A stretch of 64,000 bases of DNA from an uncultured Kiloniellaceae bacterium (GCA_947500035.1 CANMQP010000003.1:1-64000); one strand, 5' to 3'. Shown: positions 32,508-40,617, numbered from the stretch's first letter. The notes: a model not told the origin generated them from the letters alone. Made by a program: numbers and translations.

Positions 32508-34142
32508 ATGTGGTATTCGCGATCACTGCAGTTTCGTCTCGCGGTCCTCTTGTCGATCGCCGTGGCACCCGCCGCGGTTTTCGCAGTCATATCCTCTCTG
32601 ACAATCAACTCCAACACGCGCGCCTTCAAGACCACCGCGATCGAGCAGATTGCAACGCTGGTATCAGAGCGTGAGCGTATGCGGCTCGAGAAGGCGTCCG
32701 AGGTCATCGAGGCCCTGGTGAACCGCCCGCTGGTTGGAGCCCGGAACGCCTGCCATGCGCTTGCCGAAACCGCCCAGGCGATCAACAATGATATAGAAGA
32801 TCTCGCGATCCTGCGGCAGAGCAATGAGGTTGTCTGCTCGACCCGCAGCATCGCGACCACTGCAAACACCAAACCGCAGCCCGCGGTGTTTTCCCGCGAT
32901 CTTGAGTCAGAAGGATCGCGAAGCTTTACGTTCGGGCGCGACGAAACACTTATTTCGATCGAGTATACGCCTGCCTCGAGTGACCCGCTCATCATATTCG
33001 GGTGGGTAAAAAACCGCCTGCCCAACCTTCTGGTTGACCCAGAGTTCTCAAACCGGGGCTTAGAGGTTGCCCTGGTTACGGCAGACGGTGACGTTATCGG
33101 CAACATATCCGCATCTGACCAAGCACTAGCGGCCTGGAACAAGGTGGATAGCGGTTTTGAGGAGGGCGATGGTGAGCGTCTCTATGCGTTCGCGCCCATC
33201 ACTGCAGGGGGAGCCGGTGTCCTGGTTGGTGGGGTGCGCGAGCAGGTCTTCGGGAGCGAGCGCTGGCGGTTGTGGTCCAGTCTGACGACGTCGCTTGGCA
33301 CCCTGTTGATTGTGATCGGGACCGCGTGGATCGGCGTAAACAAACTCGTCGTCCGCTGGATCTCGAAGCTGCGGACGGTCGCCGCGTCTTACGCCGACGG
33401 TGATCTCTCGGTCCGGGTCGCAGATGTCGACAAAATGCCCTTGGGAATTGCCGAGTTTGCGACAACCTTTAACAGAATGGCGGATGCCATCCACGAGCGA
33501 TCGTCAGACCTTGAAGAATCGGTGCGCCAGCAGTCTCATCTCCTTCGGGAGCTGCATCACCGGGTAAAAAACAATTTCCAGGTCATGGGCAGCCTTCTTG
33601 CACTACAGAAAAAATCGCTCAATCCTTCCCAACAAATCGTTCTTTTGTTCTCGGAAGAGCGCATCCAGGCGATGGCGACAGCTTATCGCGTGTCTTATGC
33701 CAACGGTGAAATAGGGTCTGTCCCGGTCGCCACGTTGATTGACGAGGTGAGTGGGTACATCTGCCGGCAAGCTGGGCGCCCCGTGGATTGCGTGAACTTC
33801 GAGGACCATTCCGGAAAACCGCTAGATATTTCGCTTGACCAGGCAATCCCTCTCGCGTTCCTGCTCACTGAGATGTTGAGCCCGGCACTCCGAACACCCG
33901 CTCAGACTCCTTTGCTGGACTCGGACATTGTCTTGAGGGAGAGCGGGGATAAATCGTGCGAACTGACGGTAACGGTGCCTCAGGCCAACAGCAAGTCCGC
34001 TGATGAAGAAAAGCTTCATCAGCGGCTCTGCAAGGCATTCGAGTTACAACTGGATGCGACCTTGACCCGTCGTGATACCGACGGCCGCGTCCGTTGGGTG
34101 ATCGATTTTGTAAGAGATGATGGAGGTGTCGCTGAGGGATGA
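32508..34142 (+). CDS. PhyK-like membrane sensor kinase with a degenerate ATPase domain
   Basis: About 544 residues: N-terminal membrane helix, large periplasmic sensor region (about 35-260), second helix (SLTTSLGTLLIVIGTAWIGV), HAMP (about 285-340), then a HisKA_2 dimerisation domain with the phospho-acceptor H351 in LRELHHRVKNNFQVMGSLLA. The following ATPase part is unusual. The N-box position reads LLTEMLSPALRT instead of a version with ELVTNALKHA, so the Mg-ATP asparagine is missing, and I find no G1/G2 glycine boxes. It may be a pseudokinase or a PhyR phosphatase. Co-directional with nepR-ecfG, 21 bp gap. Confidence 0.85.
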   Translation: MWYSRSLQFRLAVLLSIAVAPAAVFAVISSLTINSNTRAFKTTAIEQIATLVSERERMRLEKASEVIEALVNRPLVGARNACHALAETAQAINNDIEDLAILRQSNEVVCSTRSIATTANTKPQPAVFSRDLESEGSRSFTFGRDETLISIEYTPASSDPLIIFGWVKNRLPNLLVDPEFSNRGLEVALVTADGDVIGNISASDQALAAWNKVDSGFEEGDGERLYAFAPITAGGAGVLVGGVREQVFGSERWRLWSSLTTSLGTLLIVIGTAWIGVNKLVVRWISKLRTVAASYADGDLSVRVADVDKMPLGIAEFATTFNRMADAIHERSSDLEESVRQQSHLLRELHHRVKNNFQVMGSLLALQKKSLNPSQQIVLLFSEERIQAMATAYRVSYANGEIGSVPVATLIDEVSGYICRQAGRPVDCVNFEDHSGKPLDISLDQAIPLAFLLTEMLSPALRTPAQTPLLDSDIVLRESGDKSCELTVTVPQANSKSADEEKLHQRLCKAFELQLDATLTRRDTDGRVRWVIDFVRDDGGVAEG

Positions 34143-34239
34143 ACCTATCCGCGATGGCTCTTACGGATGGTCGCGAAGGCGCGATGTATGCAGTTTCACC
34201 GCCGTTCGGCGATTCCTGTGCGCGTTTTCGTTCGCTCCG

Positions 34240-34989
34240 CTATATGAGCGGGCGCGGCCGGCGCTTGTTTCCTTCATATTTCGCAAGTTCCCGCAACTGT
34301 AGCTGATCCCCGATTCTGACGCGGCGATCGGAGATTGCGATTAGCTGCCGCTGCATCAACTTCTTCAGCGTTTTATTCGTATGGACGAGCGACAACCCCA
34401 GAGCGTCCGAAATGTGATACTGAGTGAGCGGGAAATCAAAGGAATCGTCCATGACAAGACCCAGGGGTTCGAGGCGGTCGTGAAGGCTGACGAGCAGGTA
34501 CGCGATGCGTTCAGCGGCAGAGCGTCGGCCGACGGTCAGAAGATTGTCATCGACCAGTGCTTCTTCATGGGCCGCGATCCAGGTGACATCAAAACCCAGA
34601 GAAGGTTGTTTTTCATAGAGCTCGAAGAAACGGTTCCGCTCAAATACGCAGAGTGTCACGTTCGTGAGCGCACTGACCGAGTGCTCCGGCTCGGTGAACA
34701 TTGCCGATTGCAGGCCAATCAGGTCTCCAGGAAGTAAAACCGAGAGGATTTGCCGCCGACCGTCTTCCATCATATGGTACCGACACGCCCAGCCTTTGTA
34801 GAGGGTGTAGATATGATGATCGGCCAGGCCCTCTTCGATGATATCCGTTCCGGCCCGGTACAGTTTTTCACCGACCTTGAAGCCCGAGACGAAATCGACT
34901 TCCTTGTCCGCCATGGGACGAAATGCGGGTTGTTTCCGCAAAGGACAGGTGACGCAGCGAACATTGAAATTGCTACGGGTTTGTTGCAC
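34240..34989 (-). CDS. Crp/Fnr-family regulator under stress promoter control
   Basis: About 249 residues: cyclic-nucleotide-binding-like domain (about 35-150, KLYRAGTDIIEEGLADHHIYTLYKGWACRY, LSVLLPGDLIGLQSAMF) and a C-terminal winged helix (LTQYHISDALGLSLVHTNKTLKKLMQRQLI). The N-terminus has only CVTC and no four-cysteine FNR cluster, so an oxygen-labile Fe-S cluster is unlikely. The minus-strand EcfG promoter at 35114-35138 reads into it with a leader of about 125 nt. It therefore probably acts as a second-tier regulator of the stress response. Confidence 0.85.
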   Translation of the reverse strand: MQQTRSNFNVRCVTCPLRKQPAFRPMADKEVDFVSGFKVGEKLYRAGTDIIEEGLADHHIYTLYKGWACRYHMMEDGRRQILSVLLPGDLIGLQSAMFTEPEHSVSALTNVTLCVFERNRFFELYEKQPSLGFDVTWIAAHEEALVDDNLLTVGRRSAAERIAYLLVSLHDRLEPLGLVMDDSFDFPLTQYHISDALGLSLVHTNKTLKKLMQRQLIAISDRRVRIGDQLQLRELAKYEGNKRRPRPLI

Positions 34990-35113
34990 GGGCCGCTCCT
35001 CTATGTCCTGAAAACTTTTATCGAGACTATGTCATAGTTTATTTCAGCGACACCCCCGGACCGCTACGTTGCAAGCTTGAGTTAATCTGGATCCAATGAG
35101 GTGCCCTAATGAC

Positions 35114-35138
35114 AACGTCGTGGTCCAGTGTTGGTTCC
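35114..35138 (-). promoter_or_regulatory. EcfG-type promoter for the Crp/Fnr gene
   Basis: Minus strand: GGAAC (35138-35134), 16-base spacer, CGTT (35117-35114). Exact consensus. Confidence 0.7.
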
Positions 35139-35154
35139 CGTGATTGCGGTGGGC

Positions 35155-35196
35155 TTTGCTATCGCGCCTCCTTAATTTGCTATCGCGCCTCCTTAA
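35155..35196 (+). repeat. Perfect 21-bp tandem duplication
   Basis: Two identical 21-bp units (35155-35175 and 35176-35196), each beginning TTTGCTATCGCG and ending CCTCCTTAA. Each unit carries CGCCTCC, complementary to the ribosome site of the response regulator gene that follows. Confidence 0.9.
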
Positions 35197-35202
35197 GAGG
35201 CG
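35186..35202 (+). promoter_or_regulatory. Hairpin that can hide the response regulator ribosome site
   Basis: CGCCTC (35186-35191) pairs with GAGGCG (35197-35202) around CTTAA. GAGGCGGG is the Shine-Dalgarno sequence for ATG 35209. The first repeat unit offers a second identical anti-SD at 35165-35170, so two alternative stems are possible. Confidence 0.55.
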
Positions 35203-35208
35203 GGCAGA

Positions 35209-35745
35209 ATGGTTAATGTCTATCACGGCCCAGTCCCTCCGCCGCCTCTCGCGCAATCGAAAGCCGGCGGGTGTCCCGAGATCGCCATGGCGGGTGCTGC
35301 GGCAGACGGTCCCGAGTTGCTCCTGGTAGAAGACACCGTCATTATCGCGATCGACTTTAAAGATCGTTTGCAGGATGCCGGTGCAAGTGCCGTAACGATC
35401 GCGTTAAAGCTAAGCGAGGCTCAGGATGCATTGTTGCGTTGCGACTACGATGGCGTGGTCCTGGACGTTAAACTTGGCTCGGAAAACAGCCTCGCGCTCG
35501 CTGATGCACTGCTTGTAAAGGACATCCCGGTCGTTTTCGTGACAGGATACGACACCGACTTTCTACGCCCGGCCAGCTTGCGCAGGATCCCCGTCTACGA
35601 GAAACCTGTCTCTTCAAGGGATCTCACTGACATTGTCCACAGCTTTGACACGGCGAGCGGCCATCCGCGGAAGGTTTCGCTGCCGTTAGCAAATTTGTTT
35701 GCAAATTTAGTTGGAACCAAAGCCCAAACTGCACGTTGCTCTTAG
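35209..35745 (+). CDS. Single-domain response regulator
   Basis: About 178 residues: a proline-rich leader of about 38 residues, then a receiver (ELLLVEDTVIIAIDFKDRLQDAG, phospho-acceptor in GVVLDVKLGSENS, conserved FVTGYD and YEKPV), and a short tail. No output domain. Such receivers act as phosphate sinks or feedback regulators for HWE kinases in stress pathways, which fits the phyR locus nearby and the similar receiver fused to the phytochrome. ATG 35209 has GAGGCGGG; an internal ATG at 35287 would skip the leader. The tandem anti-SD repeat upstream suggests translational control. Confidence 0.8.
   Translation: MVNVYHGPVPPPPLAQSKAGGCPEIAMAGAAADGPELLLVEDTVIIAIDFKDRLQDAGASAVTIALKLSEAQDALLRCDYDGVVLDVKLGSENSLALADALLVKDIPVVFVTGYDTDFLRPASLRRIPVYEKPVSSRDLTDIVHSFDTASGHPRKVSLPLANLFANLVGTKAQTARCS
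35713..35737 (+). promoter_or_regulatory. EcfG-type promoter for the entericidin gene
   Basis: GGAAC at 35713-35717, 16-base spacer, CGTT at 35734-35737. Exact consensus. It overlaps the 3' end of the response regulator gene and lies 134 nt before the entericidin ATG. Confidence 0.65.
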
Positions 35746-35870
35746 CGAATACACGCTCTTTCAAGGGTAAAGGCTATCGCGCTCCAGCTTTGCTGCACCC
35801 GGCGTGCGGCGACGTTGCCCGGGGCCGATCTCCTGCAAAAGAGAACAAACAGATGATAGGAGCTGAGAAA

Positions 35871-36017
35871 ATGGACTACCTTAAACACATTAGTGCTGCC
35901 GTCGTTATCGCACTCGGCCTGAGTGCCTGTAACACCATCGAGGGCATTGGCGAAGATGTTGAAGCGGGTGGCGAAGCGATCAGCGAGACAGCTGAGGACA
36001 CGAAAGAGAAACTTTAG
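35871..36017 (+). CDS. Entericidin A/B-family lipoprotein
   Basis: 48 residues: MDYLKHISAAVVIALGLSAC gives a signal sequence with lipobox LSAC; the mature peptide (NTIEGIGEDVEAGGEAISETAED, ending KL) is the entericidin family pattern. In E. coli entericidins are stress- or stationary-phase-induced membrane lipoproteins. AGGAG ribosome site 9 bases before the ATG. The EcfG promoter at 35713 places it in the general stress regulon. It is the last gene before the right tRNA fragment. Confidence 0.88.
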   Translation: MDYLKHISAAVVIALGLSACNTIEGIGEDVEAGGEAISETAEDTKEKL

Positions 36018-36554
36018 CCGAAAGTGCGTTTAGGCGCGCGGTCAGACCCTTACGGGAACGCGCCGTCGGCCACAAGCGCACGGGAGAACCTGCCGCTCGA
36101 GCAACCCGGTCGGCGATGATGCCCGCAACAATAAAGCGCTGCTGAGCAGGGTCAGATGTTCGGTGGCGCTTTCGTTTCAAGTGGGATGGCCAGCATAGCA
36201 ATAGATTGCACTTTTCTGACATGCCCGTACGCGTTTCATCTTACGGGTGTACAACGCAGCCGCGGGGTTCAGGGATAGGCCGTCCGGTGGTTTTCCACTC
36301 TCTTGATCGACTGCCTCTCGTTTGCCGACACTTTGAGAAGTTGCTCGGCGCGAGAGGACTTAATGCTTCGTCATGCTGTTTGATCTCAGTTTTAAAGCGG
36401 CAGGCTAACCGCGACACGCTATGCCAAATCCGCAGCTGTGCGGTGGGACAGCGGTCTATTGCAATCTGTGCGATCGGTCGAAGAAAAAGCCGCAGCGATT
36501 TTGCTATTTACGTGATAGTCCGATGGCCGAAAAGACTGCACAAAGTTGGTTGCG

Positions 36555-36568
36555 TGCCCCCGCAACCA
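36555..36568 (+). other. Partial tRNA-fMet 3' end, right copy
   Basis: TGCCCCCGCAACCA, identical to the last 14 bases of the left fragment at 162-182. It is followed by a similar CCAACCAAACACAA linker and a terminator, but upstream sequence does not continue as tRNA; instead GGTTGCG just before it forms a hairpin with CGCAACC. Confidence 0.5.
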
Positions 36569-36586
36569 GAAAAACCAACCAAACAC

Positions 36587-36614
36587 AATAGCTCCCTGCG
36601 CGGGGAGCTATTTT
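36587..36614 (+). terminator. Intrinsic terminator after the right tRNA fragment
   Basis: AATAGCTCCC (36587-36596) pairs with GGGAGCTATT (36603-36612), then T residues. It occupies the same place relative to the tRNA fragment as the terminator at 199-236, though the stem sequence differs. Confidence 0.85.
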
Positions 36615-36727
36615 GCGTTCAGGATGAAGAAGGCGGAAATCCAGTAGGGCGCCAATAGGGGCTGAACATGGGGTTTAGGTCACCTGAATACGAAGTGATG
36701 TGGCAAAGGCGCGACGGCTATCGGTCG

Positions 36728-37846
36728 TCAGGAAACGCACCGGCCGGGGGACAAGGTTTCATCAGACATGCCTTGAGCGATCAATTCGTCCGGAAAGGCG
36801 CCCGTCTGGATCATAACCCTGGAAGCCCGTGCCAGCGCAGGCGCCATCATGATCCCGTACCCGCCCTGCGCGGCCAGCCAGAAGAAATCGTCTAGCTCGC
36901 TGTCAAAGCCCACCACCGGCGCGCCATCGCTCACGAACGACCGAAGCCCGGCCCAACTATGTTCTATCCGCCGCAGTGTGATCGTGGTGTGACGCTCGAG
37001 CCAATCGGCAGTCAGAGCAATGTCCAGCTCCTCCGGACGTGCGTCTTGCGGTTCGCTTGGCGTCTCATCGCCGAGCGAAGCCATGATCCGCCCTGCCTCA
37101 GGTTTAAAGTAGGCTTCTGACCCGATCATTTCGACAGCCGGCATTGCCTGGGAGTCGATGTCGGCAGGGGCGTCGACCACGATTGCGGAGCGGCGTTTCG
37201 GGACCAGCCCGACGGGCAGCGCGCCGGCCATGTCGGCGATCCGGTCCGCCCATGCACCTGCCGCGTTGATCAATAGGCGGGCTGTAATTGTGTCCGTGCC
37301 GACCTGCAGCTGCCAATGCCCCGCGCAGCGGGTAATCCGGCGGACGCGCGCCTTGCAAGTGAGCTCGCCGCCGCGGGCCTTAAAACCGCGCAGGTAACCC
37401 TGATGCAGGGCATCCACGTCGATGTCCATGACACCGGGCTCGAAAGCTGCGGCCGCCACCTTCTCGGGGCGAAGAAGTGGCGCCAGCGCCAGCGCCTCTG
37501 CCGCGGACACGCGATGAACCGGGGCTTTATCCGATGCCAGCGCAAGGATCGCGTCGAGCCCTGCCTCGTCCCCAGGCGCGGCCACCGTCATGAGCCCACG
37601 GGGCGTCAGGAGGGGATGCTCGGCGAAACCCGGGGGCGGATCGAGAAAGAACGGCACGCTGAGTGCATTGATCCGGCGCACAACGTGGTTGCCGTAATTA
37701 GGTGTAAAGAGCGCGGCTGAACGACCGGTACTGTGATAACCCGGCTGTGCCTCGGCTTCGACCAGCGCGACAGATCCCGTTTCGGCAAGTTCGAACGCCA
37801 CCGATGCGCCCGCCATGCCAGCGCCTATGACGGCGTAATCGTACAT
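36728..37846 (-). CDS. D-arginine/D-amino-acid dehydrogenase (DauA-like FAD oxidoreductase)
   Basis: About 372 residues. Rossmann FAD motif at the N-terminus (DYAVIGAGMAGASVAFELAE) followed by EAEAQPGYHSTGRSAALF, a stretch shared with Pseudomonas aeruginosa DauA, as are DALHQGYLRGF, NAAGAWADRIADMAG, PKRRSA and GGYGIMMAPALARA. It would oxidise D-arginine or other D-amino acids to 2-oxo acids with electrons passed to the respiratory chain. Divergent from the RpiR-type regulator, with a peptide importer and an MlrC-type peptidase beyond, which points to use of D-residue-containing peptides. Starts at 37846. Confidence 0.85.
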   Translation of the reverse strand: MYDYAVIGAGMAGASVAFELAETGSVALVEAEAQPGYHSTGRSAALFTPNYGNHVVRRINALSVPFFLDPPPGFAEHPLLTPRGLMTVAAPGDEAGLDAILALASDKAPVHRVSAAEALALAPLLRPEKVAAAAFEPGVMDIDVDALHQGYLRGFKARGGELTCKARVRRITRCAGHWQLQVGTDTITARLLINAAGAWADRIADMAGALPVGLVPKRRSAIVVDAPADIDSQAMPAVEMIGSEAYFKPEAGRIMASLGDETPSEPQDARPEELDIALTADWLERHTTITLRRIEHSWAGLRSFVSDGAPVVGFDSELDDFFWLAAQGGYGIMMAPALARASRVMIQTGAFPDELIAQGMSDETLSPGRCVS

Positions 37847-38063
37847 GATCGCGAACAGCCTTTCAGGGGGCAGCCGATTAACCGGCGTAAGAGTTCGGTA
37901 AGGGGCCGCGTAAAATGGGAAGAAGCAGGCCTGTCCCGTGTGACCTGATGCCTGACCTGCAAGAGATAGCAGATCAAGAAGGCCAGGTAAGCAATAAAAA
38001 TAAAAAATATTGACTAAATGTAATATTTCTTACAAATATATGCGTGTCAGGGGAGACATACAC

Positions 38064-38963
38064 ATGAGTGGAGCAGTTCGTGAGCGACTGTTGGCCTGCC
38101 TGGAAACCGCCTCGAAGGCAGACCGGACTCTTGCCAATTTTATGCTGTCACAACTCTCGAGCGTGCCGTTCGAGACGGCGGCCAGTCTTGCAGCCAAGGT
38201 CGAGGTCAGTGAGCCGACTGTCGGTCGCTTTTGCCGGTCCATCGGTTACAAGAGCTTCAAGGACCTCAAAGAGCACCTGAAGCAGGATATCGGAGATAAG
38301 CCGTGGCTGGTCAGTGACCGGCTGCGTGACCTACGAGACCGGGCGAAGGCCGGTGAGGATCACCTTGCGGCAGGGTTGGAGCTCGAGATCTCGGCGCTTG
38401 TCGCGATATATGAGCTGGCCCGCACCGAGGAATGGGCGCGTCTGGTCAAGCGCTTGGCGACGACGCCCAATGTCTACGCGACGGGGTTCCAGACCGAGCG
38501 CGGTATGGCGCAGATCCTGGTCAATCAACTGCAATACCTGCGCGACGGCGTGCGGCTGCTCGATCTCGCGGGCGGTAATTTTGCCGAGCTTTTGGCCTCA
38601 GACGCTTCACAGTCCTGCCTCGTGATCTTCGAGGCACGGCGCTACTCGCGTCTGGCACGCGAGCTGGCTATGGAGGCTAAGCAGGCGGGCATTCCGGTCA
38701 CCCTGGTCACGGACCCCTTTTGTGACTGGGGCCGCGGGCTGGCCGACGAAGTCTTCGTCGTGCCGACCGAATTCAACCAATTCTGGGAATCGACAGCCCA
38801 GATGGCCAGCCTTGCCAACCTGCTCGTTAACGGCGTCTTCCTCGAACTCGGCCCCAAGGTCGAGGCGCGGATGGAGACGATCACACGGCTCTATAGCCGC
38901 TTTAACGGTTACGTCGGCGAGCCTGCCACCCGAACACCCAAGTCAGGGAACGAGGCTACCTAA
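38064..38963 (+). CDS. RpiR/MurR-family transcriptional regulator
   Basis: About 299 residues. N-terminal helix-turn-helix (about 1-75: SLAAKVEVSEPTVGRFCRSIGYKSFKDLKEHL) and a C-terminal SIS-like domain (about 120-265: NVYATGFQTERGMAQILVNQLQYL, SCLVIFEARRYSRLARELAMEAKQAGIPVTLVTD). RpiR regulators usually sense phosphosugars or amino-sugar derivatives; this one precedes a peptide importer, so its ligand may be different. ATG 38064 has GGGGAGA upstream; earlier in-frame codons read into an AT-rich promoter. Likely regulator of the importer operon and the divergent dauA-like gene. Confidence 0.87.
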   Translation: MSGAVRERLLACLETASKADRTLANFMLSQLSSVPFETAASLAAKVEVSEPTVGRFCRSIGYKSFKDLKEHLKQDIGDKPWLVSDRLRDLRDRAKAGEDHLAAGLELEISALVAIYELARTEEWARLVKRLATTPNVYATGFQTERGMAQILVNQLQYLRDGVRLLDLAGGNFAELLASDASQSCLVIFEARRYSRLARELAMEAKQAGIPVTLVTDPFCDWGRGLADEVFVVPTEFNQFWESTAQMASLANLLVNGVFLELGPKVEARMETITRLYSRFNGYVGEPATRTPKSGNEAT

Positions 38964-38965
38964 CC

Positions 38966-39001
38966 CAGACGATTTAACGCAGACGATTTAACGCAGACGA
39001 T
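38966..39001 (+). repeat. 14-bp tandem repeat, about 2.6 copies
   Basis: Unit CAGACGATTTAACG at 38966-38979 and 38980-38993, plus a partial unit CAGACGAT. It fills most of the gap between the regulator gene and the substrate-binding protein gene. No known site recognised; could be a regulator-binding array or simple slippage. Confidence 0.85.
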
Positions 39002-39033
39002 CAACAATAACTATAACCACAGGGATTTCTGTC

Positions 39034-40617
39034 ATGCGCTTCACGACCAAGTCACTCATATTATCAGGCTCGATGTTTGCTGCCGCTTTGGCTTTTGGCC
39101 CGGATGCAGCGGTATGGGCACAAGATGCGACCTTCGTCATGCCCTCCGACGACGTTGGCGCACCGAGTTACGATCCTATTCGGGGTACGAAGCTCAACGC
39201 CGCCACCTCGTTGATCTATGACCGCATGGTGATCCAGGACGCCGACCAGAGTTTTCACGGCCAGCTTGCCACCGAATGGGAATCGTCGGATGACGGCCTG
39301 GCCTGGACCTTCAAGCTGCGCCCCGGCGTGACTTTCCACGACGGCGAGCCTTTCAATGCCGCGACGATCGTCTGGTGGGTGCCCCAGTTCGAGGGCACCG
39401 AGAACGCCTTCATGACCGCCGCGATTGAAAGTGTCGAGGTGGTCGATGACCTGACGGTCAAGTTCGTGATGAAGAATCCCGACCCGAACCTCTTGTCGAA
39501 TATGGCCTCGATCTTCATGGGCATCCCGTCGCCAAAAGCCTATGACGCGATGGGAGCGGACTATGGCGTCACCGCCGCGGTCGGCTCGGGACCCTTTACG
39601 CTCCAGAGCTTCACAATAGGGCAGGAGACGGTGCTTGCCAGCAACGAAGCCTATGCCTGGGCTTCGGATCTTTCCGAAAACCAGGGGCCGCCGCATATCA
39701 AGACGCTGACCCTGCGTGAGATTTCCGAGACGTCGACAGCGTTTCTGGAGCTGCGTACCGGTGGAGTCGACATGCTGCTCAGCGTGCCGACCGATTTCTT
39801 ACCCCAACTTGAGGCTGAGAAATCGATCACTGTCGGCACCTTGCCCGGCACCGGCATCTTCTATATCCCCATCAACACCACGGTTGCACCCTTTACCGAC
39901 ATCAAGGTGCGCGAGGCGGCAGCCCTCGCAGTGAATCAGAAGGAAATCCTCGACAACCTTTTCGGCGGCATCGGATCCGAAGCGAATAACTTCCTGATCA
40001 GTTCCCTGCTGGCGGCGGACGTCGATCCGAAGCTCAACATCTCCTACAATCCCGACCGCTCGAATATGCTGCTCGAGGAAGCGGGCTGGACAATGGGCGC
40101 GGACGGGGTGCGCGAAAAGGACGGGACCAAGCTGCAGGTCGCGCTCTGGACCCAGAACGGTACCGAGTTCAAGCGCGTGACCGAGGTCGTGCAGGCGCAA
40201 CTGAAGGCCGTTGGCATCGGCGCCGACATCACCGTCTTCGACAGCGCCACGATCAATGACCAATACCGTAAAGGCAACGAGCATCAATTGGCTGTCCGGT
40301 CTTATTCCTGGGCGAACGCGGATATCATTGATTGGTTTTTCGCAGGCTCTCGGCTCGGCTATCCCAACGTGTCGATGTGGAACGATCCCAAGGCGGAAGA
40401 GCTGAATAAGATTGCGATGACCGGCTCGCGCACCTGGGAAGAGCGCGTTGCGAACTTCAAGGCATATCATGAGTATGTGTTGGGCCAGTTCGTCTTTGCG
40501 CCGATCTACCAGCCGGTTCAGAGCTACGCCTATTCGACGGACAATATCACCCTGCCAAAGACGATTCGCGGCACCCGCATTCAAAGCCAGACGATAGTGG
40601 ACATCACCGTCAACTGA
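39034..40617 (+). CDS. Peptide ABC transporter substrate-binding protein (Dpp/Opp type)
   Basis: About 527 residues, SBP family 5. Signal peptide ending PDAAVWAQDA, then DVGAPSYDPIRGTKLNAATSLIYDRMV, the family hallmark LATEWESSDDGLAWTFKLRPGVTFHDGEPFNA, and a C-terminal lobe ending in the extended cluster A region. It delivers di- or oligopeptides, or a nickel/opine-like ligand, to the permeases encoded next. First gene of a five-gene importer; a lipobox is absent, so it is a soluble periplasmic binder. Confidence 0.92.
   Translation: MRFTTKSLILSGSMFAAALAFGPDAAVWAQDATFVMPSDDVGAPSYDPIRGTKLNAATSLIYDRMVIQDADQSFHGQLATEWESSDDGLAWTFKLRPGVTFHDGEPFNAATIVWWVPQFEGTENAFMTAAIESVEVVDDLTVKFVMKNPDPNLLSNMASIFMGIPSPKAYDAMGADYGVTAAVGSGPFTLQSFTIGQETVLASNEAYAWASDLSENQGPPHIKTLTLREISETSTAFLELRTGGVDMLLSVPTDFLPQLEAEKSITVGTLPGTGIFYIPINTTVAPFTDIKVREAAALAVNQKEILDNLFGGIGSEANNFLISSLLAADVDPKLNISYNPDRSNMLLEEAGWTMGADGVREKDGTKLQVALWTQNGTEFKRVTEVVQAQLKAVGIGADITVFDSATINDQYRKGNEHQLAVRSYSWANADIIDWFFAGSRLGYPNVSMWNDPKAEELNKIAMTGSRTWEERVANFKAYHEYVLGQFVFAPIYQPVQSYAYSTDNITLPKTIRGTRIQSQTIVDITVN

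Larger units (their letters stand above)
36018..36727. other. Gap at the right edge of the stress block
   Basis: About 710 bp. It holds the second tRNA-fMet 3' fragment (36555-36568) and a terminator (36587-36614). Open frames exist (one spans 36206-36658) but their products have arginine/cysteine-rich shadow-like composition and no ribosome sites, so I call no gene here. Confidence 0.5.

Noticed and set aside
1-36600. Integrase, transposase or phage structural genes that would explain the island
   Set aside because: I looked for such genes on both strands and found none in the window; the DUF1469 holin-family gene is part of a chromosomal envelope operon.
36206-36658. Plus-strand frame of about 150 codons across the right tRNA fragment
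   Set aside because: It runs through a tRNA-like fragment and into a terminator, and its product is rich in arginine and cysteine in a shadow-like way.
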